28,771 nucleotides of DNA from CAZZKJ01 sp964654695 (lineage in GTDB: Bacteria; Krumholzibacteriota; Krumholzibacteriia; WVZY01), in contig CAZZKJ010000026.1 in NCBI GenBank assembly GCA_964654695.1, positions 1 to 28,771 on the forward strand, in the 5' to 3' direction. A program made the position numbers and the translations under genes. The notes beneath the pieces are model-generated. The model searched no databases. It was not told where the DNA came from and saw only the letters and a list, made by a program, of their open reading frames with translations. Shown here piece by piece: positions 8,051 to 16,983 of the stretch (position 1 is its first letter; each line of letters starts with the position of its first letter).

Positions 8051-8115
8051 CCAGTTCCCGGTGAATTTTGCACAAGGAAGTGCCTTGATTGGTTGTCGCA
8101 AGCCCCGTTTCTTCT

Positions 8116-8119
8116 GGAG
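8116..8119 (+). promoter_or_regulatory. Ribosome binding site deciding the rsmH start
   Basis: GGAG lies 5 nt upstream of the ATG at 8125. It selects this start over the in-frame TTG at 8089, which would add twelve residues absent from the conserved N-terminus of the family. Confidence 0.7.
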
Positions 8120-8124
8120 AATTA

Positions 8125-9042
8125 ATGATCCATAAACCTGTCATGGTGAACCAGGTTTTGAGGCTGCTTCTGCACGAGAGCTCAAGTTTGATTGTTGATG
8201 GCACTGTTGGCGGCGGCGGACACGCGGAAGCGATACTCACATCGAACCCGGATGTGAGGGTCATTGGGCTAGACAGGGACGGAGCAGCTATAGAGCTTGC
8301 TGATCAGCGTCTCAGGCGCTTCGGAAAAAGAATCCAACTTCATGAGGCATCCTACTCTCTTATCAATGAAGTTTTGAGAGAATATTCCGGCAGCGGTAAA
8401 GCTGACGGCGTTCTGCTCGATATGGGAATGTCGTCCTATCAGTTGGATAGCCCGGGCAGGGGATTCAGCTACATGCATGAAGGTCCCTTGGATATGAGGA
8501 TGGGAAGAAGCGGTAAAACCGCGCAGGAATTGATTGCGGCCATGAATGTCAAAGAGCTGTCACTGCAGCTGGGAGTATACGGCGAGATTTCGAGATCGAA
8601 ATCTATTGCCCGGGCAATTAAGCGTTCCGAACAGCACGGCGGGCTCCATACTACCATAGATTTGAAGAACGCGGTGGAAGACGCTCTAAGATCAACTCCA
8701 CCCCCTTCCTTATTGAGCAAAATATTTCAAGCGCTAAGAATAGTAGTCAATCAAGAACTGGAAAATCTTAAGATGTTTTTGAGATGCGTTCTCCAATGCA
8801 TGAACCCGGAAGCCAGACTCGTTTTTTTGAGTTACAACTCTTTGGAGGACAGACTGGTCAAACAGTTTCTTAAAAGAGAGAGTTCAGAATGTGTTTGCCC
8901 GCCGGGCACTCCTGTTTGTATTTGCGGCCACCAACCTCGATTGGAAATTCTTACGCGCAGAGCCGTTAAATCCGAGCCCAAAGAAATTGAAGAGAATCCC
9001 AGAGCAAGAAGCGCCCGGTTAAGGGCGGCAAAAGTTCTATGA
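8125..9042 (+). CDS. rsmH: 16S rRNA m4C1402 methyltransferase RsmH (MraW)
   Basis: A 305-residue SAM-dependent methyltransferase that N4-methylates C1402 in the decoding centre of 16S rRNA. Motifs in order are HKPVMVNQVL at the start, the SAM loop DGTVGGGGHAEAIL (about residues 28-41), GLDRDGAAIELA, DGVLLDMGMSSYQLD, RGFSYMHEGPLDMRM, and ALRIVVNQELENL in the inserted helical domain. The protein has the expected length and is intact. The start at 8125 is set by a GGAG 5 nt upstream. A 74-bp gap separates it from mraZ. It occupies the usual second place of the dcw cluster and ends 10 bp before the ftsL-like start. Confidence 0.97.
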   Translation: MIHKPVMVNQVLRLLLHESSSLIVDGTVGGGGHAEAILTSNPDVRVIGLDRDGAAIELADQRLRRFGKRIQLHEASYSLINEVLREYSGSGKADGVLLDMGMSSYQLDSPGRGFSYMHEGPLDMRMGRSGKTAQELIAAMNVKELSLQLGVYGEISRSKSIARAIKRSEQHGGLHTTIDLKNAVEDALRSTPPPSLLSKIFQALRIVVNQELENLKMFLRCVLQCMNPEARLVFLSYNSLEDRLVKQFLKRESSECVCPPGTPVCICGHQPRLEILTRRAVKSEPKEIEENPRARSARLRAAKVL

Positions 9043-9052
9043 GGTGATGCAT

Positions 9053-9487
9053 ATGAGCGCATATTTCCGTTCAAGTTTTTACAAAAGATTCACTCGATTT
9101 GTACTGCAGGCTTTAAGCGGCAATCTAAGTCTGCGCTACTCCATAATGGCCTGCATATTTATTTCGACGGTTATTCTGGCTTATGTATCCATGCAAATAT
9201 ATGCAAGCAGGATTATCGAGAGCAATTCCAGATTAAAGACACAGGAAACACTTTGCAGGGAGCAGTTGAATGAACTGACCGGCAGGTATATGTCACTATC
9301 TTCAAGAAAGAGGATTGTACATTATTGTGAAAAGAAACTAAATATGACCGAAACCGGCGATGACTCTCTTGTAAGAGTAGCCGTCGAAACAAACGCTGTT
9401 GATGATTTACTGCTGGTAGGAGAATACAAGAAGGAGACCTGGTATCCGACGCCTTTGGCTTTCAGAAATGCAAGGTCCTCCAGGTAA
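9053..9487 (+). CDS. ftsL: FtsL-like divisome membrane protein
   Basis: A 144-residue bitopic protein with a short basic cytoplasmic tail, one membrane helix at about residues 30-50 (IMACIFISTVILAYVSMQIY), and a heptad-like helical stretch after it (to about residue 88). It ends with RKRIVHYCEKKLNM, which matches the FtsL/DivIC pattern of a coiled coil followed by an (R/K)IE-x-A-x(3)-LGM-like block. FtsL sequences are poorly conserved, so the call rests on topology and on its place between rsmH and ftsI. FtsL pairs with FtsB and FtsQ to activate FtsWI. GAGGTG (9041-9046) lies 6 nt before the ATG at 9053, which is preferred over GTG 9044 and ATG 9047. Confidence 0.8.
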   Translation: MSAYFRSSFYKRFTRFVLQALSGNLSLRYSIMACIFISTVILAYVSMQIYASRIIESNSRLKTQETLCREQLNELTGRYMSLSSRKRIVHYCEKKLNMTETGDDSLVRVAVETNAVDDLLLVGEYKKETWYPTPLAFRNARSSR

Positions 9488-9494
9488 AGTGAAA

Positions 9495-11585
9495 ATGAGA
9501 TTAAAAAGAAAAAATCTCAGGCTCTATATTATTGGTTCCGTCTTTGCCCTCATAACTCTGACAATTTGGATCAGGCTTTTTCAAATTCAAGTTCTCAAGC
9601 ACGAGTATTACCAAACCCGCTCAAGAAAACAATGGGCTCGTACGAGAGCCATACCCGCATCGAGAGGCTCAATCTTTGACAGGCGCGGCAAGCCTCTGGC
9701 GTTAAGCTCCCGCTCATTCTCAATATACGTCAACCCGGAGAAAGCCAGACGGGATTACACAAAAGTATACTCCGAGCTGTCCAGGATTTCAAACATCTCC
9801 GATAAAACCCTGCGCGGCAAGTTGCATTCAAAAAGAGGTTTTGAATGGATAGAACGCAAAAGGTCTTTGACAAAAAAAGAAAAAGAAAAGCTGAGCCTTC
9901 TTCAGGGGGTAGGTATTCGACTCGAAGCGGATCGCACTTATCCTTTTGGAAGGATAGCCAACAAGATTGTTGGTTTTTGCGGAGACGATAATAAAGGTCT
10001 GGCTGGAATCGAAGCCGCTTTCAACAGGGATCTTCAGGGAGACCCGGGATCGGAAAACGTAATTCTCGACGGGTTGTATAACGCGCATATGTATAAAAGG
10101 TTTCCGGTCAAGAAGCCGGTAAACGGGAGGAACGTAATATTAACGATTGATGCAGCGATCCAGGAAATAGCCGAGAGCGAGTTGGAAAAAGCGCTCAAGG
10201 AGAATCAAGCCCGGTGGGGAGCCGTTATATTAATGGACTCAAAGAACGGCGAAATTCTTGCGCTTGCAGAATCCCCATCGGCATTATCGCGTTCATGCAT
10301 GTCCAGGGTGGATTCCTTGTGGACTATAAGATCAGTTTCATGTGTGTATGAACCGGGATCTACATTCAAACTTGTAACCGCGGCCGGATTGCTCGAGGCC
10401 CGAGCCGTGCGCCCCTCCGATGTTTTCTTTGCCGAAAACGGCCGTGCAGATTTGGATTATGCCGTAATTTCAGATGCCCACCCGTATGGATATTTGACGT
10501 TCAAAGAAGGATTCATCTACTCAAGCAATATTGTTTTTGCAAAAGCATCACTCAAAATATCTCCCAGTGAATTTTATAAATTCATAAGGCTTTTTGGATT
10601 TGGGGCAAGGACCGGCATTGAACTGTTGGGAGAATCTCCCGGTTCGATTTCTCCGGTCGATAAATGGTCGAAGCGATCACAGGCAACGATGGCTTTCGGG
10701 CATGAGATTGCCGCAACTCCCTTGCAAATGCTGAATGCTTTTGCAGCGGTGGCCAACGGGGGAGAATTATTGGCTCCAACAATCGTTAAGGCGGTAGTAG
10801 ATGAGGATAATCCCAATATACCCCGCAAATCTCCCATTCGGATAAGAAATGTAATTTCGAGAAATACAGCTCAAACGCTTAAATCATTCTGCAGGGATGT
10901 CGTAAGGGAAGGAACGGGGAAAGCAGCTGAAGTCAAAGAACTGGAAGTATGCGGTAAGACCGGCACCGGTCAGAAAGCTTCGAAGCGCGGTGGATACCTG
11001 CCTCGAAAATATGTTGCCAGCTTTGTCGGTTTTTTGCCCTTTCAGGATCCAAGGATCGTCGGGCTGGTTCTCATCGATGAACCGGTTTTCGGTAAAAGGT
11101 TCGGAGCCGTATCGGCTGCACCCGTGTTTGCCAGAATCGCGAGAGCGCTGTCGTACTCTACTGATTTGCTGGATGATGTTTTGTTAGATGATGTTGTTAA
11201 GCAGGCGAATCGAGGCAAAAAGAGGAGAAAAAAGACGCCGAATTTCCTGAGGATGAAAATCTCCGACGCTCGGGCAATGGCTGAAAGAAGAAATATCAAA
11301 ATCTTATGTAGCTCGCTGACCGGACGCGTAATAGGCCAGGATCCCGACCCGGAAACTTCGATAAGTGACGGCGAAGTAGTAGAGCTTTGTTCCGATGATC
11401 CCAAGGATATGAACTCTAACAATGTTCCCGATTACCGGGGTTTGACTATGAGAGATGCGAAGCGGAAAATTGTTGCAAGAGGCTGGAAAGTATCCATGCA
11501 GGGGAGCGGAATCGTTAAATCACAGTCGCCGTCGCCCGGCGCCGCGAATAAGTATAAATCGATAAAACTGCGCTGTAGTAAATAA
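9495..11585 (+). CDS. ftsI: Septal transpeptidase FtsI/PBP2x-like with two C-terminal PASTA domains
   Basis: A class B penicillin-binding protein of about 696 residues that cross-links septal peptidoglycan. It has one N-terminal membrane helix (about residues 10-31) and a dimerisation domain starting at RTRAIPASRGSIFDRRG. The transpeptidase domain carries all three active-site motifs: STFK (nucleophile Ser about residue 289), SSN (about 343-345) and KTGT (about 488-491). After a basic linker (NRGKKRRKKT, about 572-581) come two PASTA repeats, about 582-636 and 643-696. These domains occur in PBP2x and SpoVD and in some non-firmicute FtsI proteins, and they explain the length above the usual 550-600. 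ATG 9495 is chosen with AGGT 9 nt upstream. GTG 9489 is possible, and ATG 9468 lies inside ftsL without a ribosome binding site. Confidence 0.95.
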   Translation: MRLKRKNLRLYIIGSVFALITLTIWIRLFQIQVLKHEYYQTRSRKQWARTRAIPASRGSIFDRRGKPLALSSRSFSIYVNPEKARRDYTKVYSELSRISNISDKTLRGKLHSKRGFEWIERKRSLTKKEKEKLSLLQGVGIRLEADRTYPFGRIANKIVGFCGDDNKGLAGIEAAFNRDLQGDPGSENVILDGLYNAHMYKRFPVKKPVNGRNVILTIDAAIQEIAESELEKALKENQARWGAVILMDSKNGEILALAESPSALSRSCMSRVDSLWTIRSVSCVYEPGSTFKLVTAAGLLEARAVRPSDVFFAENGRADLDYAVISDAHPYGYLTFKEGFIYSSNIVFAKASLKISPSEFYKFIRLFGFGARTGIELLGESPGSISPVDKWSKRSQATMAFGHEIAATPLQMLNAFAAVANGGELLAPTIVKAVVDEDNPNIPRKSPIRIRNVISRNTAQTLKSFCRDVVREGTGKAAEVKELEVCGKTGTGQKASKRGGYLPRKYVASFVGFLPFQDPRIVGLVLIDEPVFGKRFGAVSAAPVFARIARALSYSTDLLDDVLLDDVVKQANRGKKRRKKTPNFLRMKISDARAMAERRNIKILCSSLTGRVIGQDPDPETSISDGEVVELCSDDPKDMNSNNVPDYRGLTMRDAKRKIVARGWKVSMQGSGIVKSQSPSPGAANKYKSIKLRCSK

Positions 11586-11634
11586 TAAACGGCGGGTTAA
11601 GTAGAAGGCGAACGGTTCAAGGAAAAAATACTTC

Positions 11635-13119
11635 ATGAAGCTTGCCGATTTGATATCCGTTTTACCGGAGGCAAAAATGCCGGTTCAACCGAATTGCGAT
11701 GTTGTTGATTTAGTATGTGATTCGCGCGCTGTCGGTCGAGGCAGCATGTTCATCGCGATAAAGGGCACGAGTTCGGATGGACATGATTATATTGAAGCTG
11801 CGGTTGACCGCGGTGCGATTGCCTGCGTGAGTGAAACCGGCCAACCCGCTCTGAAGGTTCCAAACATCATCGTCCAGGATTCTCGTAAAGCCCTGGCGCT
11901 ATTAGCGGCCCGGTTCTTCGGCAATCCTGCGGACAGCCTGACATTGTTTGGAGTTACCGGAACCAACGGCAAAACATCAACGGTGCATTTACTGAAATCC
12001 ATTATCGATGCTTCATCATGGGGAAAAGCGGGTGTAATAGGTACTGTGGGACATGGATCGGGAGGCAATCTCGAACCTGCGCTTCATACCACGCCTGATG
12101 CGGTGAAGCTTCACAGTCTCTTCAAGGATATGCTGGATGATGGTTGTCGAGGAGTGGTCATGGAAGTCAGCTCCCATGCGGTAAGGCAGCAGCGAACATG
12201 GGGAATTGAATTCGAAGTTGGGATAATCACTAATGTCACCCGTGACCACCTCGACTACCATAAAACCTTTGAAAATTATATGGGGGCCAAGAAAACATTC
12301 TGCATTTCTCTTGCGGAAAAAAGCAGAAAAAAACCGCCGGGCACTCTTGCGTATTTCCAAGACAATGATACAGCAGGAAAAATCGGCCGCGAATTTTCCG
12401 GCAATAAAATATCGGTAGGATTAAGCCGCAACTCTGATGTCTATGCAGAACAAATAGAAGCCGATCTGCGCGGAACCGGATTTGTTCTAAGAACTCCTCG
12501 TGAAGATCCGATTCCAATATCACTGAAACTTCTGGGCAGGTTTTCCGTGTACAACTCGCTAATGGCGGCGGCTGCGGCACTGGCGGCAGGCATCGAGATA
12601 GATCATATCAAAAACGGTCTGGAAGCGCTGCAGAACATCCCCGGAAGATTCGAAGCTCTGGGCGGAGGAGAACGCCCCGTGGTTATTGTTGATTATTGCC
12701 ATACGCCGGATAGTCTTGAAAGAATGCTCAAGTTCTGTCTCAACCTGGCTCCCCGGCGGCTTATCACCGTTTTTGGCTGCGGGGGAGACAGAGACAAAGG
12801 CAAGCGTCCGATAATGGGAAGAATAGCCCAGGCTCTATCATCATTTTGCTATGTCACCAGCGACAATCCACGTACTGAAGATCCCGGCATGATCATTAAT
12901 GACATTGTAGCGGGAATGAAAAAAACTGATGATGACTTCCTCATTATGCTGGACAGAAAGGAGGCCATAGGCGCTGCTGTCGGCAGTGCCGGGATTGGCG
13001 ATCTGGTGGCGATTTGCGGCAAGGGGCATGAAGACTATCAGATATTAGAAAACAAACGGATTCATTTCGATGACAAGGAAGAAGCTGAAAAAGCATTGAG
13101 CGTATGGAGCAGGAATTAA
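11635..13119 (+). CDS. murE: UDP-MurNAc-tripeptide synthetase MurE (meso-DAP adding)
   Basis: This 494-residue cytoplasmic ATP-dependent ligase adds the third amino acid to UDP-MurNAc-L-Ala-D-Glu. Motifs are SDGHDYI in the N-terminal UDP-binding domain, the P-loop GVTGTNGKTST (106-116), HTTPDA (151-155), MEVSSHA, TRDHLDYHK, and YMGAKKTFC with the region of the carbamylated Lys. The C-terminal domain has VDYCHTPDSL, GCGGDRDKGKRP and SDNPRTEDP. DNPR (410-413) is the recognised signature of meso-diaminopimelate-specific MurE enzymes, whereas Lys-adding enzymes differ here. An AAGGAA about 10 nt upstream supports the ATG. The TAA overlaps the murF ATG by 1 nt (TAATG), suggesting translational coupling. 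Confidence 0.97.
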   Translation: MKLADLISVLPEAKMPVQPNCDVVDLVCDSRAVGRGSMFIAIKGTSSDGHDYIEAAVDRGAIACVSETGQPALKVPNIIVQDSRKALALLAARFFGNPADSLTLFGVTGTNGKTSTVHLLKSIIDASSWGKAGVIGTVGHGSGGNLEPALHTTPDAVKLHSLFKDMLDDGCRGVVMEVSSHAVRQQRTWGIEFEVGIITNVTRDHLDYHKTFENYMGAKKTFCISLAEKSRKKPPGTLAYFQDNDTAGKIGREFSGNKISVGLSRNSDVYAEQIEADLRGTGFVLRTPREDPIPISLKLLGRFSVYNSLMAAAAALAAGIEIDHIKNGLEALQNIPGRFEALGGGERPVVIVDYCHTPDSLERMLKFCLNLAPRRLITVFGCGGDRDKGKRPIMGRIAQALSSFCYVTSDNPRTEDPGMIINDIVAGMKKTDDDFLIMLDRKEAIGAAVGSAGIGDLVAICGKGHEDYQILENKRIHFDDKEEAEKALSVWSRN

Positions 13120-14522
13120 TGGGAGCAACCCTGAGAAATGTTCGGGCGGTTCTGGAAAAATCAGGCGAACTTTTGGACAGCAATCTTGCAATGAAAGATA
13201 AGGATTTTTGCATGGGAGCCACAATAGATACCAGGGATGAATGCGCCCGCAAGATCTTTTTTGCGCTGAAAGGCGGCAATGCAGATGGACATGATTATGT
13301 TCTTGAAGCGGGGGAAAAGGGGTCGGCGGCGGTCGTTATCGAATCAGCAGGCGCGGTTCAAGATGCTGAGAAATCCTCACTTCCGTATTTCAAAGTGAAG
13401 GATTCGCTGGCCGCACTGCAAAAAATTGCAGGTGCATACCGTGATACTCTTAATGCAAAAACTATTGCAATCACCGGAAGCAGCGGGAAAACCACAACAA
13501 GAGAGATGATAAGGAGCATCCTTTCCAAAGATAGCGCCGTATACAGCAATCCTGCAAATTACAATAATCACATTGGCGTTCCTCTTACCATTCTGAATAC
13601 ATGTGACAGCGACCGGTACCTCATCAGCGAAATAGGAGCTAATCATTCTGGGGAGATAGAATTCTTGTGCAGTATTCTCAAACCTGATGCCGGAGTTATT
13701 ACGAATACAGGCGCGGCACACGTGGGTTATTTTGGAAGCGAAGACAATATTGCCGCTGCTAAAGCGGAAATGCTTGAATACATACCGGAAAGCTGTTGGG
13801 TGGTACTTCCCGCTGATGATCAATACATAGATTTCTATCGAGACCGCGCCGGATGTCAAATTATAACATTCGGCTCCGATCCTGAAAGCGATTATAAAAT
13901 AAGCGGTTATAAGATGCGAAAAACGGGTTCGGAGTTTTCAATGAACGAACGCCCTATCTCAGCAAAGTTTTATGGACGGCATAATGCTCTCAATGCTGCG
14001 GCCGCACTGGCAGTCGCGGATAAGGAAGGAGTGGAGTTCGATTCCGCCGCCGATGCAATCAGCGGTTTCGAGCCTCTGGAGGGACGGGGAAGGGTTCATA
14101 AGCTCGGGGATATGATCATTCTGGATGAATCCTATAATGCCAACCCATCCAGCATGGAAGCCGCAGTGGACGTTCTTGCACAGCTGGACGCCAGGAGACG
14201 CGTAGCTGTTATGGGTGATATGAAAGAATTGGGATCTTTTACAGCTGAATATCACAGGAAACTGGGAGAATATATCGGATCCCGAGGCATAGACCTAATT
14301 ATTTGGCAGGGTGATGAAGGGAAGTTCGTAAAAAGCGGCCTGAAATCCACCGGCGGAAATTGTCTTTTCAAAGAAGTCGATAATGCGAATCATGCAGCGC
14401 AAGTATTGATCGCTGAAGCACGGAGTAAGGATGCCATTTTAATAAAAGGATCGCACAGCTGCGAATTGATTCATGTTGTTAGGCTTATTCTTGATGAATT
14501 CTCCGAAAAAGGCGGAAATTGA
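13119..14522 (+). CDS. murF: UDP-MurNAc-tripeptide-D-Ala-D-Ala ligase MurF
   Basis: This 467-residue Mur ligase adds D-Ala-D-Ala to UDP-MurNAc-tripeptide, completing the cytoplasmic pentapeptide precursor. It has the P-loop AITGSSGKTTTREM, NPANYNNHIGVPLT, EIGANHSGEIEFLC, TNTGAAHVGYFGS, and in the C-terminal domain DESYNANPSSM and VMGDMKELG, all characteristic of MurF. The ATG at 13119 is favoured because GGAG (13106-13109) and AGGA (13111-13114) precede it and it forms a 1-nt overlap with the murE stop. An ATG at 13104 would add five residues and lacks a ribosome binding site. The stop overlaps the mraY start as TGATG. Confidence 0.97.
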   Translation: MGATLRNVRAVLEKSGELLDSNLAMKDKDFCMGATIDTRDECARKIFFALKGGNADGHDYVLEAGEKGSAAVVIESAGAVQDAEKSSLPYFKVKDSLAALQKIAGAYRDTLNAKTIAITGSSGKTTTREMIRSILSKDSAVYSNPANYNNHIGVPLTILNTCDSDRYLISEIGANHSGEIEFLCSILKPDAGVITNTGAAHVGYFGSEDNIAAAKAEMLEYIPESCWVVLPADDQYIDFYRDRAGCQIITFGSDPESDYKISGYKMRKTGSEFSMNERPISAKFYGRHNALNAAAALAVADKEGVEFDSAADAISGFEPLEGRGRVHKLGDMIILDESYNANPSSMEAAVDVLAQLDARRRVAVMGDMKELGSFTAEYHRKLGEYIGSRGIDLIIWQGDEGKFVKSGLKSTGGNCLFKEVDNANHAAQVLIAEARSKDAILIKGSHSCELIHVVRLILDEFSEKGGN

Positions 14523-15607
14523 TGCTTTATAATCTTCTATATCCTCTTCACATGTATTTTTCGCCGTTGAATGTATTCAGGTACATTACATTCAGAGCAG
14601 CTTACGCAACAATAACAGCCCTCCTTATCAGTTTTCTGCTGGGACCGTGGTTTATCAGGTTCCTCAGGAGAAGAGGGATATATCAGCCGATAAGAGATGA
14701 TGGTCCGAAGAGTCATCAAAGCAAACAGGGAACGCCGACCATGGGCGGCTTGTTGATTCTGTCGGCTATTATTATTCCTTCCATTCTCTGGTGCGATCTG
14801 AAAAACACATACGTTCAGATCACATTGTTAACCACGGCCTGGATGGGATTAATTGGTTTTCTGGATGATTATCTTCGCGTGATCAAGAAACGCCGCAAAG
14901 GGCTCGTGGGCAGGTATAAGCTGATCGGCCAGGTGACTATGGGGCTGGCGGTTGGGTTTTTCCTTTATACGCATCCCCTTGTAAAGGACGCGGCGACTCT
15001 CACCAGCATTCCGTTTTTCAAGGGACTTTTCATAAATTTCGGATGGTTCTACGTTTTGCTGGTAATGTTTGTATTAACCGGCACGAGCAACAGCGTTAAT
15101 CTCAGCGACGGGATAGACGGCCTTGCAATCGGATTGTGCATTTTTTGTTTCTTTGCTTTTGCAGGTATTGCGTATGTAAGCGGCCATAAGGTTTTCTCCT
15201 CATACTTGAATATTCTCTATCTCGAAGGCAGCGGCGAATTGAGTATCTACTGCATGACGGTCGTCGGCGCTTCACTAGGTTTTCTATGGTATAACAGCCC
15301 GCCGGCACAAGTGTTCATGGGTGATACTGGGTCGCTGTCGTTGGGAGGCGCGTTGGGAGTAACGGCGGTACTGCTTAAACGCGAGCTGCTGCTTTTTGTA
15401 ATTGGCGGGATTTTCGTGATAGAAGCATTGAGCGTTATTTCCCAGGTGACTTCTTTCAAATGGCGCAAGAAAAGAATTTTCAAGATGGCTCCTTTACACC
15501 ACCATTTTGAACTCAGCGGCTGGCCTGAATCGAAGATTGTCATCCGTTTTTGGATAATCGCTGTTCTGCTCGCTCTATTGAGTTTAAGCACGCTGAAACT
15601 GCAGTAG
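14522..15607 (+). CDS. mraY: Phospho-MurNAc-pentapeptide translocase MraY
   Basis: This 361-residue integral membrane enzyme with about ten transmembrane helices transfers phospho-MurNAc-pentapeptide to undecaprenyl phosphate, forming lipid I. Conserved cytoplasmic-loop residues are all present: KQGTPTMGG (68-76), FLDDYLRV with the Asp pair at 115-116, NLSDGIDGLA with Asp196 and Asp199, FMGDTGSLSLGG with Asp268, and the HHH triplet at 326-328 followed by FELSGW. The ATG at 14522 overlaps the murF TGA by one base and has GGCGG 6 nt upstream. A TTG one codon earlier is less likely. The length is typical and no defect is visible. Confidence 0.97.
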   Translation: MLYNLLYPLHMYFSPLNVFRYITFRAAYATITALLISFLLGPWFIRFLRRRGIYQPIRDDGPKSHQSKQGTPTMGGLLILSAIIIPSILWCDLKNTYVQITLLTTAWMGLIGFLDDYLRVIKKRRKGLVGRYKLIGQVTMGLAVGFFLYTHPLVKDAATLTSIPFFKGLFINFGWFYVLLVMFVLTGTSNSVNLSDGIDGLAIGLCIFCFFAFAGIAYVSGHKVFSSYLNILYLEGSGELSIYCMTVVGASLGFLWYNSPPAQVFMGDTGSLSLGGALGVTAVLLKRELLLFVIGGIFVIEALSVISQVTSFKWRKKRIFKMAPLHHHFELSGWPESKIVIRFWIIAVLLALLSLSTLKLQ

Positions 15608-15612
15608 GAAAC

Positions 15613-16974
15613 ATGATGGACATTAAAAATATGAAGAGATTCTTTGTTCTCGGATTGGGAAAAAGCGGTACGGAGGTGGCCGCACTTTTGATATCAAAAG
15701 GATTCGAAGTTTCAGTTGCCGATGACGATTATAATAAAACAAACGAATGGATGCAGGCCTGGCCCGGATCGAAACAGGATATGCGAATAAACGCTTACTC
15801 GCTCGAGGAATTTATCGAAAAATTGAAAAGGGCCGACTGCCTGGTCTTGAGTCCCGGTGTTCCGCTTGCGCATCCTGCGGTTGCCGCGGCGAGGGGCGGC
15901 GGTATTGAGGTTGCGGGCGAATTGGAAGTAGCTTACAGCTTCTGCACGGCTACAATAATCGGCATAACTGGAACAAACGGAAAATCAACTGTAACGGATT
16001 TGCTGGGGAAGATTCTTGAGAGATCCGGCATAAAATCCGTAACGGCCGGAAATATAGGAACTCCTTTTTCATCGGTAGTGCGCGGCGAAGAAAAGTTTGA
16101 AGTCGCAGTACTCGAAATAAGCAGCTTCCAGCTCGATACGATTGACGAATTCAGAGCCGATATTGCAACCCTGCTCAATGTTACTCCAGACCATCTGGAT
16201 CGATACAATAATTCCTTCGACGAATATGCTGAATCCAAACGCAGAATACTCAACCGGGCGGATGAAGATTCCATCTTCATTTTCAATGAGAACGACGATA
16301 TCTGCAAATCCTCAGCTTCGAACGCTCCATCAAGGCTGATCCCTTTCAGCAGGGAAGCCATTGACGGCGATGGGATATTCCTTGAGAAAAATATAATTAT
16401 GAGGCGGTGGGAAAACAGATCCGAAGCAATTATACGCCGGGACGATTTTATGCCAATAGGCATTCACAACATTGAGAACGCTCTGGCTGCGGTCGGTGCT
16501 GCTACTGCTCTTGGAGTTGAAAGGGAGCCGATAAACGCAGCCATGCGCGAATACCGCCCACTTCCGCACAGAATGGAGCTTGTTCGCGTCGCGGGAGGGG
16601 TGGCATATATAAACGATTCTAAAGCAACCAACATCGATGCAGCTGCAAAAAGCATCAAGAGCATTGAAGGGCAAATAGTGCTGATTATAGGAGGAAGGGA
16701 CAAGAATAACGATTTTTCTGTCCTGAAATCTGTTCTCGGCGGCGTCAAGCATATGATTCTGATAGGCGAAACCGCACGAATAATAGAAACAATTTTATCG
16801 GCGTCAGCCGAATGTACGTATGCGAAAAGTATGGAGGAAGCGGTTGAAAAAGCGAGAACGATTGCCGAGGCCGGCGATACAATTCTCCTTGCTCCTGCAT
16901 GTGCCAGTTTCGACATGTTCAGGGATTACAAGGAAAGAGGAGATTGTTTCAAAAACGCCGTTAACGCACTGTGA
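15613..16974 (+). CDS. murD: UDP-MurNAc-L-Ala-D-Glu ligase MurD
   Basis: A 453-residue cytoplasmic ligase that attaches D-glutamate to UDP-MurNAc-L-Ala. The N-terminal nucleotide-binding loop is GLGKSGTEVAALL, followed by LSPGVPLAHP. The P-loop is GITGTNGKSTVTDL, then GNIGTPF, LEISSFQLD and NVTPDHLDRY. The C-terminal domain has PHRMELV, YINDSKATN, IGGRDKNNDF and the ending SFDMFRDYKERGDCF. The start is placed at ATG 15613 (or 15616), directly after AGGAA at 15606-15610. A longer reading from TTG 15550 lies inside mraY and is rejected. The gap to mraY is 5 bp and to ftsW 9 bp. Confidence 0.96.
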   Translation: MMDIKNMKRFFVLGLGKSGTEVAALLISKGFEVSVADDDYNKTNEWMQAWPGSKQDMRINAYSLEEFIEKLKRADCLVLSPGVPLAHPAVAAARGGGIEVAGELEVAYSFCTATIIGITGTNGKSTVTDLLGKILERSGIKSVTAGNIGTPFSSVVRGEEKFEVAVLEISSFQLDTIDEFRADIATLLNVTPDHLDRYNNSFDEYAESKRRILNRADEDSIFIFNENDDICKSSASNAPSRLIPFSREAIDGDGIFLEKNIIMRRWENRSEAIIRRDDFMPIGIHNIENALAAVGAATALGVEREPINAAMREYRPLPHRMELVRVAGGVAYINDSKATNIDAAAKSIKSIEGQIVLIIGGRDKNNDFSVLKSVLGGVKHMILIGETARIIETILSASAECTYAKSMEEAVEKARTIAEAGDTILLAPACASFDMFRDYKERGDCFKNAVNAL

Positions 16975-16983
16975 GATGATACT

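Noticed and set aside
8089..8124. TTG-initiated 12-residue extension of RsmH
   Set aside because: The conserved N-terminus begins at HKPVMVN, and GGAG is 5 nt before the ATG at 8125.
15550..15612. TTG-initiated 21-residue extension of MurD
   Set aside because: It lies inside mraY in another frame, does not resemble the MurD N-terminus, and the ATG at 15613 has an adjacent AGGAA.
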